Shown here one piece after another: positions 25,690 through 33,414 of a stretch of DNA of 34,040 nucleotides (its first letter is position 1; each line of letters starts with the position of its first letter). Under the pieces are notes generated by a model. It saw only the letters and a program-made list of their open reading frames with translations. It was not told where the DNA came from and did no database searches. Position numbers and translations under genes: made by a program. The stretch spans positions 1 through 34,040 of the forward strand of contig DEZK01000030.1 in assembly GCA_002365175.1 (NCBI GenBank), given 5' to 3'. This DNA is from Raskinella chloraquaticus (SeqCode) (GTDB lineage: Bacteria > Pseudomonadota > Alphaproteobacteria > Rhizobiales > UBA4765).

Positions 25690-26100
25690 TCAGCCGCGCA
25701 GGATTTCCAGCGTGCGCTGGATCATGCGCCGCGTGTTGGTGATGACGTTGAGGTTGGCCTCGTAGGAGCGCTGCGCCTCGCGCAGATCGACCGTTTCGAT
25801 GGCCGTGTTGACGTTGGGATATTTGACGTAGCCGCGCGCATCCGCCGCCGGATGCCCCGGTTGGAATCGCTCGGAGAAATCGGTTTTGTCGGTTTCGACC
25901 CGGCCAAGAGCCACCAGCTTGCCTCCGCTTTCACGATCAAGCGCGGATTGGAAGGTGGTGATGCGGCGGCGATAGGGATCGCTGTCGGGAGTGGTCGCGG
26001 TCGAATCGGCGTTGGCGATGTTTTCGGCAATAACGCGCATGCGACCAGCCTGGGCTTTGAGGCCGGAGGCGGCGGCAGCAATTGAACGGGACAGATCCAT
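25690..26100 (-). CDS. flgC: Flagellar proximal rod protein FlgC
   Basis: This is a 136-residue proximal rod subunit exported by the flagellar type III system, so it has no signal peptide. The N-terminal rod signature is present (SGLKAQAGRMRVIAENIANADST) along with the C-terminal heptad-rich segment (VDLREAQRSYEANLNVITNTRRMIQRTLEI) that forms the coiled-coil rod interface. GGAGG lies shortly before the ATG. It follows flgB by 17 bases. Confidence 0.95.
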   Translation of the reverse strand: MDLSRSIAAAASGLKAQAGRMRVIAENIANADSTATTPDSDPYRRRITTFQSALDRESGGKLVALGRVETDKTDFSERFQPGHPAADARGYVKYPNVNTAIETVDLREAQRSYEANLNVITNTRRMIQRTLEILRG

Positions 26101-26117
26101 CTAATCCTCCTTCAGCC

Positions 26118-26504
26118 TTATCGGCGGCCAATGGCAGTCCGCAGGAGGCCGATACCCTTTTGATACAGGGTCGCGGCTGCCTGATAGTCGGCCTGGTTTT
26201 GACCAAGTTTCAGCATTTCATCTTCGAGCACGACGGCGTTTCCGCTTGGCCGCGTCTCGAAAACGGAGGCTTTGGTCGCTTCTCCCCCCGAGACGCCGGG
26301 TCCAAAACTCGCCAGATGCTGGCCGTTTGTTCGTTGCGGTGCCAGCGCTTGCGGCACTTCGAAGGTCAGCGTCTTGAGATCACGCGCCTTGAACCGGGGC
26401 GTATCGGAATTGGCAACGTTCTCCGCCAGGATGTTCTGGCGCTCATTATGCCAGTGCATCTTGGTCTTGAGCATCGACAGCAGCGACGTTTCATTGACGG
26501 CCAT
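26118..26504 (-). CDS. flgB: Flagellar proximal rod protein FlgB
   Basis: The first gene of the flgB-flhB operon encodes a 128-residue proximal rod protein. The ATG at 26504 is chosen because GAGGAG precedes it by six bases; an upstream in-frame TTG (26534) would add 10 residues of non-family sequence. The signature LKTKMHWHNERQNILAENVANSDTPRFKARDL is the FlgB N-terminus. The upstream interval, shared with divergent fliO, holds a CtrA-like box and a palindrome. Confidence 0.94.
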   Translation of the reverse strand: MAVNETSLLSMLKTKMHWHNERQNILAENVANSDTPRFKARDLKTLTFEVPQALAPQRTNGQHLASFGPGVSGGEATKASVFETRPSGNAVVLEDEMLKLGQNQADYQAAATLYQKGIGLLRTAIGRR

Positions 26505-26534
26505 CCTGTCCTCCTCGCAACGAGCCACGTCCAA

Positions 26535-26553
26535 CCCGGCAAATTTTGCCGGG
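26535..26553. repeat. Perfect 9-bp-arm palindrome in the flgB-fliO interval
   Basis: CCCGGCAAA (26535-26543) and TTTGCCGGG (26545-26553) are perfect inverted repeats around a single T. This almost complete dyad starts 31 bases upstream of the flgB start. It could be an operator for a dimeric regulator or a structured element in the flgB leader; an RNA hairpin could form only with some loss of the central pairs. Confidence 0.6.
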
Positions 26554-26556
26554 TGT

Positions 26557-26575
26557 ATGGTTAATTTTTCGTTAC
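26557..26575 (-). promoter_or_regulatory. Candidate CtrA box upstream of flgB
   Basis: On the minus strand, GTAA (26575-26572), seven bases, then TTAACCAT (26564-26557) matches the CtrA consensus TTAA-N7-TTAACC except for one base, and the second half-site is complete. A further TTAACC half-site is at 26601-26606 on the plus strand, toward fliO. CtrA activates early flagellar operons in several Alphaproteobacteria, and its kinase CckA is encoded 4 kb away. Confidence 0.5.
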
Positions 26576-26751
26576 CAAGAACGGAAATCAGGCCGAGCCG
26601 TTAACCAATCGACGGTTTTCTGTTAAAGAATCGCTTTGAACGTTGCGATGCGTGGACTGCTTGTGCCGTGCTGGCACAGTGCGCTACGTCGGCATCGTCG
26701 CAACAAGACATGGTCCTCATTTTGCAGGACGCCACTAGGAAGAGGAATGCC

Positions 26752-27597
26752 GTGCGGGAATTATGGGGTCAGTTGCCGTTTCTCGTGCAGGTGCTGCTGG
26801 CGCTTGCGTTTGTGCTTGCGCTGGTAGCGGTGATTTTCTTCCTGATACGCCGCTTCAGCGATGCGGCGGCCACCAAGGCGAACGGGCGGGCGCGCCAGCC
26901 GCGATTAGGCGTGATCGATGTCGCCAACATCGACGGGCGCCGTCGTCTGGTGATCATACGCCGCGATGCGGTCGAGCATCTTCTGATGATCGGCGGCCCG
27001 AACGACGTGGTGATCGAATCCAATATCATCCGGGCGCAGAACCCCGCACAATTGCGCGAGGGGCGCAGCGCCCAGCTGGGTCCGGTCGATGAGGCCGACA
27101 GTGCGCCAGCCCCCGCGCTCACTCCGGCCCTGCGCGATCTGCCGGCTGCGCCGCAGGCAAAGCCGGCTCCCCGCATCGACACCAGGCTGCCCGAGCCCAA
27201 GCGTGCAACCGTGGCGACGCCCGAACCCGCCCGCGCCGCGCCAATCGCTGTGAGGCCACCCGCGCCGCGCACGCCACCAATCGCCAGTTTGCCGAGCACT
27301 CCACCAGCGCGCCCCGATAAAACGCCAGCAGTGGCAGCGCCGGGCTCAGGAGCCATGATGGCATCGCCACGAATTGAGCCACCAACGGCACCCCCGCTGA
27401 CGGCGCCAGCGATGAGCCCTGCCATCATCGCCCCGGCGCCTGTTGCGCATGCCGCTGCGACACCGCCGGCCATCCAGCCCGCTCCAGCGCCCCCGGAGGC
27501 AGCGCCAAAGCCACCGGCACCCGCTGGAGAACCAGCCGACCTTGAGGCGGAAATGGCCTCCATCCTCGGCCATCTTTCGGCGCCACCGAGGACATGA
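26752..27597 (+). CDS. fliO: FliO-like flagellar biosynthesis protein
   Basis: This is about 281 residues from the GTG at 26752, chosen for the AGGAAGAGGA stretch just before it; ATG 26710 and ATG 26668 are upstream alternatives without a ribosome binding site. A single transmembrane helix (LPFLVQVLLALAFVLALVAVIFFLI) is followed by the compact FliO domain (RLGVIDVANIDGRRRLVIIRRDAVEHLLMIGGPNDVVIE). A long Pro/Ala-rich tail of about 160 residues then follows. FliO assists assembly of FliP in the export gate, and the stop overlaps the fliP ATG (ATGA). The Pro/Ala tail is much longer than in enterobacterial FliO. Confidence 0.82.
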   Translation: MRELWGQLPFLVQVLLALAFVLALVAVIFFLIRRFSDAAATKANGRARQPRLGVIDVANIDGRRRLVIIRRDAVEHLLMIGGPNDVVIESNIIRAQNPAQLREGRSAQLGPVDEADSAPAPALTPALRDLPAAPQAKPAPRIDTRLPEPKRATVATPEPARAAPIAVRPPAPRTPPIASLPSTPPARPDKTPAVAAPGSGAMMASPRIEPPTAPPLTAPAMSPAIIAPAPVAHAAATPPAIQPAPAPPEAAPKPPAPAGEPADLEAEMASILGHLSAPPRT

Positions 27598-28349
27598 ACC
27601 GCCGGTTCCAGCGTCCAGCGTTTCGTTATCTCGTTTGCCCAGCCCTTGCAGCTTTCACCCTCGCCTCGCCGGCGCTGGCACAGAATGTCACGCTGACCTT
27701 CGCCGACACCGGCATTACCGAGCGGGCGCTGCAGCTTGTCGCACTGCTGACTGTTTTGTCGCTGGCGCCATCGATTTTGCTGATGACGACCAGCTTCACG
27801 CGGATCGTTGTTGTCCTGTCATTGCTGCGCACCGCCATCGGCGCCGGCACCGCGCCACCCAATGCCGTGATGATCGCACTTGCCCTCTTTCTCAGCCTCT
27901 TTGTCATGGGTCCCACCCTGACCCAGGCCTATGACGCGGGCATCCGCCCATTCCTTGCCAATGAAATCACTGCCGATGTCGCGTTCGAGCGTGGATCGCG
28001 CCCGATTCATGAGTTCATGATGCGCAACACACGCGAGAAAGACCTCAGGCTTTTTCTGGAATTGTCGCGCGAGCCGACGCCGCAGACCCCGCAGGATGTG
28101 TCGCTGCGCGTCCTCGCTCCGTCCTTCATGATTTCGGAATTGCGCCGCGCCTTCGAAATCGGTTTCCTGCTGTTCCTGCCGTTCATGGTCATCGACCTTG
28201 TTGTGGCATCCGTATTGACCGCGCTTGGTATGACATTGCTGCCGCCGGCCTCGATCTCGCTCCCGTTCAAGCTCATCTTTTTCGTGCTGGTCGATGGCTG
28301 GAATCTGATTGCCGGCAGCCTCGTGCAGAGCTTCGGCACCGGCACCTAG
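27594..28349 (+). CDS. fliP: Flagellar export apparatus protein FliP
   Basis: This 251-residue export-gate core protein has an N-terminal cleavable signal (ending near SPALAQ), which is characteristic of FliP. Family segments include LSLAPSILLMTTSFTRIVVVLSLLRTAIG, PPNAVMIALALFLSLFVMGPT, RPIHEFMMRNTREKDL, LAPSFMISELRRAFEIGFLLFLPFMVIDLVVASVLTALGMTLLPP and the C-terminal LPFKLIFFVLVDGWNLIAGSLVQSF. All the usual regions are present. It is co-transcribed with fliO and converges on the large TPR gene. Confidence 0.95.
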   Translation: MNRRFQRPAFRYLVCPALAAFTLASPALAQNVTLTFADTGITERALQLVALLTVLSLAPSILLMTTSFTRIVVVLSLLRTAIGAGTAPPNAVMIALALFLSLFVMGPTLTQAYDAGIRPFLANEITADVAFERGSRPIHEFMMRNTREKDLRLFLELSREPTPQTPQDVSLRVLAPSFMISELRRAFEIGFLLFLPFMVIDLVVASVLTALGMTLLPPASISLPFKLIFFVLVDGWNLIAGSLVQSFGTGT

Positions 28350-28378
28350 CAGGGTGGGTCGTGAGGGAGCGCTAACGC

Positions 28379-31300
28379 TTATCCACGCGGCGGCTCTGGC
28401 GTTGCGTCGGCGCGCGGTTCGGCTGCACCTTCTCGCCCACCCGGGCGGTAGCGGTCGCGATATTCCTTGAGGAAGTTCTCCAGCGTATTCACCGATGCGA
28501 CGTTGCGCGCGATCTGCCGGAACTCGGTGCCCTGGCTCTCGATGCGGCCAGTCAGGACGTTGAACGTCACCGCATCCGACGTCCCCGCCATCAGCTTGCT
28601 GTAGCGCTGGCGCAAGCGGTCAATCGATGCCTGATCGCCCGCCAGCGCCTGGGCAACCGCTGCCCGCAAGACTTCGGCGCGCTGCAATTCACTGAGCGCT
28701 TCGCCAGCCGTCCACGCATTGCCGAGCGCGTCCTCGATGGCCGCTCCCGCTTCGCCATATTCCTTGCTCTCCCACAGGAGATCAGCCTTCAGCCGTTTGA
28801 ATTCGCTGACGTCCTCACCACTCAGCAACTCAACCGCAAGCTTGCCACGCCCGACTGCCGCAAGCGCCCGCGCCTCGATCAGATTGCGCTGGCGCTCAAG
28901 ATCATTCGACAATTGCGCCTGACGTGTGCGCCGCAATACAGCCAGGGCCTTTTCTGGCTCGCGATTCAAAAGATGGATGAAGGCAAGCTGGCCCGCAACC
29001 TCGGCCCGCGCCGCGCCAACCAGTCGCTTGTCCACCTGGTGGGTCAGAAGATCGATCGACTGATCGAGAAGATCGACATCGACCAGCCGCCCCGCCAGCT
29101 TGCGGATCATTTCATCCCCGCGTCGCCCCGATGGAACAAGGTCCTGAAAATCATAAAACAGGGCCAGGCGCTCGACGGCTGACACTTGCGCCGCTTTCTC
29201 GTCGAGAAAAAGGGCAGCGAACGCCTCCTTGGCCTCATCCTGAATGGCTTGCGTGATCGCGTGCGCCGGTGCTGCGCTGGACGCTCCGCGCATGATCGTG
29301 AACGCATCGCGATAATCACCGCGTTCTATCGCAAAGCGCGCCAGCAATTGCCGCGCTTTGAGCTCAATCGCATCCCCTCGCCACGAAAAATTGACGCGCA
29401 CAAGGTTTTCGACCGCCTGCGTTCGTGGCATGCGATCAATCTTGCTGGCGAGTTCCGTGTAGCGCAGCGTCGCCTCGGCCTCGGTCCGGGTTGCCCCCTG
29501 CCGGGCCGCCTCCTGGTACTCGCCGAGCGCCTGATCGACCCGCCCCAGCATTTCGCTATAGCGCCCGCGCAGCAGCGCCAGATGGGCCCCGCTGGCGGCT
29601 GACTTATCAAGCCCGGCGATCTCGTCGAGCAGAACTTCAAATCCACTGATATCCCCAAGCTCGATCTGTGCCTCCGCCAGCGCCAGCAGGGCGCGCTTCT
29701 GCAGCGGGCGTGGGTACTGGTCGAGCACCGGATGCGCCGTGCGGATGAAGCGCCTGGTCTTGCCCCGATCACTGTTTTCAGCCGCCGCCAGGCCGCGCCA
29801 CAAGGCGACATCGGGATTGTCGTCGAACTCGGGCTCGTTGAGGTCGCGCTCGGCAATATCGAAGCGTCTTGCCAGCACAGCGCTGACGCCCCGCAGGATG
29901 CGGAAGCTTTTGTCACGCTCGATCAACGCATCGTCAGCCGCCGCATAGCCGAGCAAAGAGAGTGCTTCGGGCGCCAGCATGTGGGCAAGATAGAAGCGCG
30001 CCAGATCGAGCCGCGCCGATGTGCGCTCCGCCCCCTCGCTGGATGCCGCGCGCCCGATCAATTGTTGTCGCAGGGCAGAAAAGCGGTCGACAGGGCCAAG
30101 CTTCCAGCCGGCGAAATCGACAAAGCCCTGACGCAGCTCGGGAACGTTGCTCGCCCCGTTTGCATAGGCGCGCGTACTGGCGAGCGATGATAGCGCCAGC
30201 CCCGCTGCACGCTCGACGATGATGGCTTCGGCCTCCACCCGCACGGTCAGATCATCAACATTCTCCTTGATCGCCACGCCATGGACAGTGCGAAGAATAT
30301 CGGCGTCGACGAAATGCTGCGTTTTGGCGATTTCAGCCGCCGGGCCTGGCAGGGGAACAATGGTGATGATGTCGCCTACCACAGGGTCAGCCAAACGCAG
30401 GAAGGCGCGCGCATGTTTTGCCTCGACATGGAGGGCTGCGCGCCCATCAGCCGTATAGCGTGGCTTGACGTCTAGTCCGACAGCGCTGTGCGGCGGCGCA
30501 TCGCCAACAAAAATACGCCACGCCGTCCCGTCCGCTTGTGCCGACACCAGGTTCGCATCGTCGATGCGCAACCGAATGATCTGCCGCCCCTCCCGCTCCT
30601 CGACGTCGACCCCGCGGATGACACGGCGCGCACTGGCGATCGCCGGTTCGACATCAAGGGCCAGCGTCGTGTCAAACACCAGCCACAGGGTCGAGCCGCG
30701 GAAAAAGGCCGCGGCCGCGACGGGCTTGGGAAAAACAAACTCGATCCTGGCCAGCCCGTTTTGATACTCCGACGTGATCACAACGCCGCTGCCTTCTGTC
30801 TTGACCTGAGGCTCGGCGGGAAGCTGCAAGGTAACCGGCTCGCCCTTCGGCGACGGCGCGCCATCGGCACGCAGGCCATCTGCAGGCAGCGCGGCTGGGC
30901 CAACCGGGGTTCCAACACCGACACTTGCCGCCGTCTCCGTCGGCACCGCAGCAGGCGGGCGCCGAGGCGCTTCCAACGGACGCGGCCTGGGTGTCGAAAC
31001 AGATGAGCGGGGTGACGGGGCGCCGGCCTTCGCCTTCGCCGGCTCAGGGCGGGCGGCCACAGCAGCATCGACATTGTCGCCAGCACGACTTGCCGCCGAT
31101 AGCGCTTGGGCGGATGGGGTTTCAGCCGGCGCCGGACTGGCAGGAGCCGTATCAGGCGCGGCGGCGAGGGCAGGAGCAGCGCGCACCGCCTCCACCCTCG
31201 GCTCCTCGGCAAGCACGCCTTGCAGCCGCGTGACCGCCGCCCCGCCAGCCGCTGGCGTTGCGATACCCGCCAGTTGATCAGGGAGGGCGGATTTCTCCGG

Positions 31301-32122
31301 TCCGATGACGTCGAGGACGAAGGTGTTACCTTCGATGAAACTGCGAACATCGCGTTTTGCATCTATCGTGAGCTTCACCAGGCTGCGATTATCAGCTTCC
31401 GACGTTTGGATATCATCGATAAAGCGCGGCAGGCGGGCCCTGACCTTGCCTTCCTCAAAAATACCGATGGCATCAAACGCCAGTTCCGTCTCGTTATCGT
31501 TTCGCTTGATGACGGCGGCCGGTTTCACGGGCCATACAAATTCCAGCCGGCTGAAGGTTGGCGCTTCGCTCTCATTGATTGTCACCGGCCCTTTTATTGC
31601 CTGCCGGTGATCGCGCTCCGCTGCCTCGCGCTTGAGGCGCTCGGCCTCTTCCGCCTGACGGGCCAATTCTGCCAGCACTTCGGGCGGCAGCGCCGGCAGC
31701 GCGCCCTTCCACGGTTCAGGCAGCAGATCAAGGAAGAGCTGCTCTCCCGCCTCTGACGTATTGATGCGGAATTTCCGGTTCAACGCCAGGCGGATAGCCT
31801 TTTTGTCTGAATCAGTACGGAAGGACGGTATGATGGTCGGAAGCTTTTGGCCAAGCGCGCTCAACGGCACATCGACGGGGCGATCAAAGCGCAGCACCAG
31901 CACACCGGAATTGGATGTCACCGTATGGCGCGGCCGATTGGTGAACGTGAACACCAGCCGCGCAAAGCCGTTGTCGATGCGCACGTCAAGCGAGCCCGTT
32001 TCGACCGGCGCCGGCTGGGCGGCAACCGGCGGGCCGGTAAACAGCGCGCAGGCAAAGGCCACCACGGCAGCGCGCGTCGCGCACCGCAGCAGGCGACCAA
32101 TGCTCATGCTTGCCGCACCCAT
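28379..32122 (-). CDS. Large exported TPR protein with three N-terminal beta-domain repeats
   Basis: The 1247-residue protein has a signal peptide (hydrophobic run before VAAQ, about residue 35). Three copies of a beta-rich unit follow at about 45-135, 188-275 and 455-541. Each starts with an ARLVF/SRLEF/ARIEF strand, then an LRFD/LAFD/LVFD strand, then an IRLALN/VKLTID/IRLRID strand, and ends at a hydrophobic strand before P or GD; they resemble AMIN-like folds. A Pro/Ala-rich linker (about 280-440) separates copies two and three. From about 700 to 1215 the protein is helical with TPR-like repeats. The alternative start is 32107. It lies 161 bases after motE in the fliM-motE direction, which suggests a flagellar or cell-envelope role; no function is assigned. 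Confidence 0.78.
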   Translation of the reverse strand: MGAASMSIGRLLRCATRAAVVAFACALFTGPPVAAQPAPVETGSLDVRIDNGFARLVFTFTNRPRHTVTSNSGVLVLRFDRPVDVPLSALGQKLPTIIPSFRTDSDKKAIRLALNRKFRINTSEAGEQLFLDLLPEPWKGALPALPPEVLAELARQAEEAERLKREAAERDHRQAIKGPVTINESEAPTFSRLEFVWPVKPAAVIKRNDNETELAFDAIGIFEEGKVRARLPRFIDDIQTSEADNRSLVKLTIDAKRDVRSFIEGNTFVLDVIGPEKSALPDQLAGIATPAAGGAAVTRLQGVLAEEPRVEAVRAAPALAAAPDTAPASPAPAETPSAQALSAASRAGDNVDAAVAARPEPAKAKAGAPSPRSSVSTPRPRPLEAPRRPPAAVPTETAASVGVGTPVGPAALPADGLRADGAPSPKGEPVTLQLPAEPQVKTEGSGVVITSEYQNGLARIEFVFPKPVAAAAFFRGSTLWLVFDTTLALDVEPAIASARRVIRGVDVEEREGRQIIRLRIDDANLVSAQADGTAWRIFVGDAPPHSAVGLDVKPRYTADGRAALHVEAKHARAFLRLADPVVGDIITIVPLPGPAAEIAKTQHFVDADILRTVHGVAIKENVDDLTVRVEAEAIIVERAAGLALSSLASTRAYANGASNVPELRQGFVDFAGWKLGPVDRFSALRQQLIGRAASSEGAERTSARLDLARFYLAHMLAPEALSLLGYAAADDALIERDKSFRILRGVSAVLARRFDIAERDLNEPEFDDNPDVALWRGLAAAENSDRGKTRRFIRTAHPVLDQYPRPLQKRALLALAEAQIELGDISGFEVLLDEIAGLDKSAASGAHLALLRGRYSEMLGRVDQALGEYQEAARQGATRTEAEATLRYTELASKIDRMPRTQAVENLVRVNFSWRGDAIELKARQLLARFAIERGDYRDAFTIMRGASSAAPAHAITQAIQDEAKEAFAALFLDEKAAQVSAVERLALFYDFQDLVPSGRRGDEMIRKLAGRLVDVDLLDQSIDLLTHQVDKRLVGAARAEVAGQLAFIHLLNREPEKALAVLRRTRQAQLSNDLERQRNLIEARALAAVGRGKLAVELLSGEDVSEFKRLKADLLWESKEYGEAGAAIEDALGNAWTAGEALSELQRAEVLRAAVAQALAGDQASIDRLRQRYSKLMAGTSDAVTFNVLTGRIESQGTEFRQIARNVASVNTLENFLKEYRDRYRPGGREGAAEPRADATPEPPRG

Positions 32123-32176
32123 ACCAATCCATCTCCGCGCAGGTCGACGAGACGCACCAGATCAGCCTAAGCGGCA

Positions 32177-32188
32177 GGCGTTAACGCC
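32177..32188 (-). promoter_or_regulatory. Palindrome GGCGTTAACGCC upstream of the TPR gene
   Basis: A perfect 12-base palindrome lies in the motE-TPR gap. On the minus strand, TAAA, seven bases, TTAACG is a two-mismatch version of the CtrA consensus. This is a weak candidate for a regulatory site of the TPR gene. Confidence 0.25.
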
Positions 32189-32283
32189 CTGTTTATCCTG
32201 TCAAAACAAATGCACCCGCAGGACAGGAGGATCCGCCTGCCAATGCCGTGGCCGCTACAGATCAAAGATGCCCGAAGGTCGCC

Positions 32284-32994
32284 TCAGCCGCCGGTTCGCC
32301 GGCTTTCAACGCGCGGCAATTCCTGCACGGCTTGCGGCGCACCCGCATCGCCGCTCGGCGAAGACGATGACGCGCTTGGTCCTGAACCACGACGCGCCAG
32401 CGCGACGGTGAGCCGCTGGGCTGATTCTGCCGTCATCTCCGCCAGAATCTCCGATGTCTTGCGCGCATTCATGCGCGAGACCAGCTCAAGCGTGACATCA
32501 AGATCAAGCTTGTCCAGAATACGCGCCGCGTCCTTGGGTTTCATGCTTTCATACATCGTCACCAGGCTCTTGTATTGGCCGCTCTTTTCGTCCTGACGGG
32601 CGCTAACCGCGCTATCGATGCGTTGCTCGATGCGCTTGAGTTCCTCAACCCGTTCATCGAGCTTCTTTTCTGATGCTTTGAGCAATGCTTCCCTTTGGTC
32701 GAGTTCTTTCACGCGTTCCTCAAGCTGGCGGCGCCGATCGCCCAGGCGATCATTGATCGCTCCTTCCGAGCTGCGCTGCGGCAGGGGCGGCTCGCTTTGC
32801 TCCGTTGGTGGCGCGGCGGCGGGTGGCGGTGCGGCGGGCGGTGGCGCGCCTTTTCCACCTGCAGCCAGCGCCGCCGGCGGTCCGGCAGAAATGATCGTCT
32901 GTGAGGTCAAGGCGCCGATGATTTTAAGCAGCAAGAGCGCAGCAACCGCAAACAGCACGATCGGCAGCAACCTCACCTGCGAAATCGTGCCCAT
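32284..32994 (-). CDS. motE: Flagellar motility protein MotE
   Basis: MotE is a chaperone for MotC in rhizobial motility. The 236 residues show an N-terminal membrane anchor/signal (VRLLPIVLFAVAALLLLKIIGAL), a Pro/Ala-rich segment, a long coiled coil (about 85-140: RRRQLEERVKELDQREALLK) and the MgtE N-terminal-like domain (YKSLVTMYESMKPKDAARILDKLDLDVTLELVSRMNARKTSEILAEMT). The C-terminal tail is low-complexity. It follows the DUF6468 gene by six bases in the fliM operon. Confidence 0.88.
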   Translation of the reverse strand: MGTISQVRLLPIVLFAVAALLLLKIIGALTSQTIISAGPPAALAAGGKGAPPPAAPPPAAAPPTEQSEPPLPQRSSEGAINDRLGDRRRQLEERVKELDQREALLKASEKKLDERVEELKRIEQRIDSAVSARQDEKSGQYKSLVTMYESMKPKDAARILDKLDLDVTLELVSRMNARKTSEILAEMTAESAQRLTVALARRGSGPSASSSSPSGDAGAPQAVQELPRVESRRTGG

Positions 32995-33000
32995 GAGCGA

Positions 33001-33414
33001 TTATCCGCGCGACTGGCCGGAGAAGGCCGGCCGCGGCGCAACATGGCGTCCTGGCGCCTGATCGCCTGATGTCGCAGCCAGGCTCGACGGGCGCTGCAGC
33101 GGGGTTACCGGGCGCTGCGCCTGCCGCCTGCCTTCATCAACAAGGCGGGTGAGCTCGTTTGACAGCCTGTCGGCTTCCTCCAGCTGGCTGCTCATCGAGC
33201 GCTCCGCCTCATGGACTGTTCCCTTAAGCGCGGCGACCGCGCGCTCGGCCACTTTGGTGGCCCCGATCAGCTCCCCGACCAGCGATTTGAGCGCGCCTTC
33301 GTCCTGGCGCAGCCGCTTCAGGCGCTCATTCAGCAAAGCGCAATAACCAATCGTGATGGCGAGCAAAATTCCCACCATGATCTCGATAATCTGACCAAGC
33401 GGCAGCCCCAGCAT
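33001..33414 (-). CDS. DUF6468 flagellar-cluster protein
   Basis: The 137-residue protein starts with a transmembrane helix (IIEIMVGILLAITIGYCALL), then KRLRQDEGALKSLVGELIGATKVAERAVAALK, a pattern I recognise from DUF6468 proteins between fliM and motE in Alphaproteobacteria, and ends in a coiled coil and a disordered Pro-rich tail. Its ATG overlaps the fliM stop by one base (TGATG), so translation is coupled. The function is unknown; a membrane-anchored accessory role near the motor is inferred from context. Confidence 0.78.
   Translation of the reverse strand: MLGLPLGQIIEIMVGILLAITIGYCALLNERLKRLRQDEGALKSLVGELIGATKVAERAVAALKGTVHEAERSMSSQLEEADRLSNELTRLVDEGRRQAQRPVTPLQRPSSLAATSGDQAPGRHVAPRPAFSGQSRG

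Noticed and set aside
26769..27563. 264-codon minus-strand frame opposite fliO
   Set aside because: Its Gly/Ala-rich composition is the antisense reading of the Pro/Ala tail of FliO, and it has no start context.
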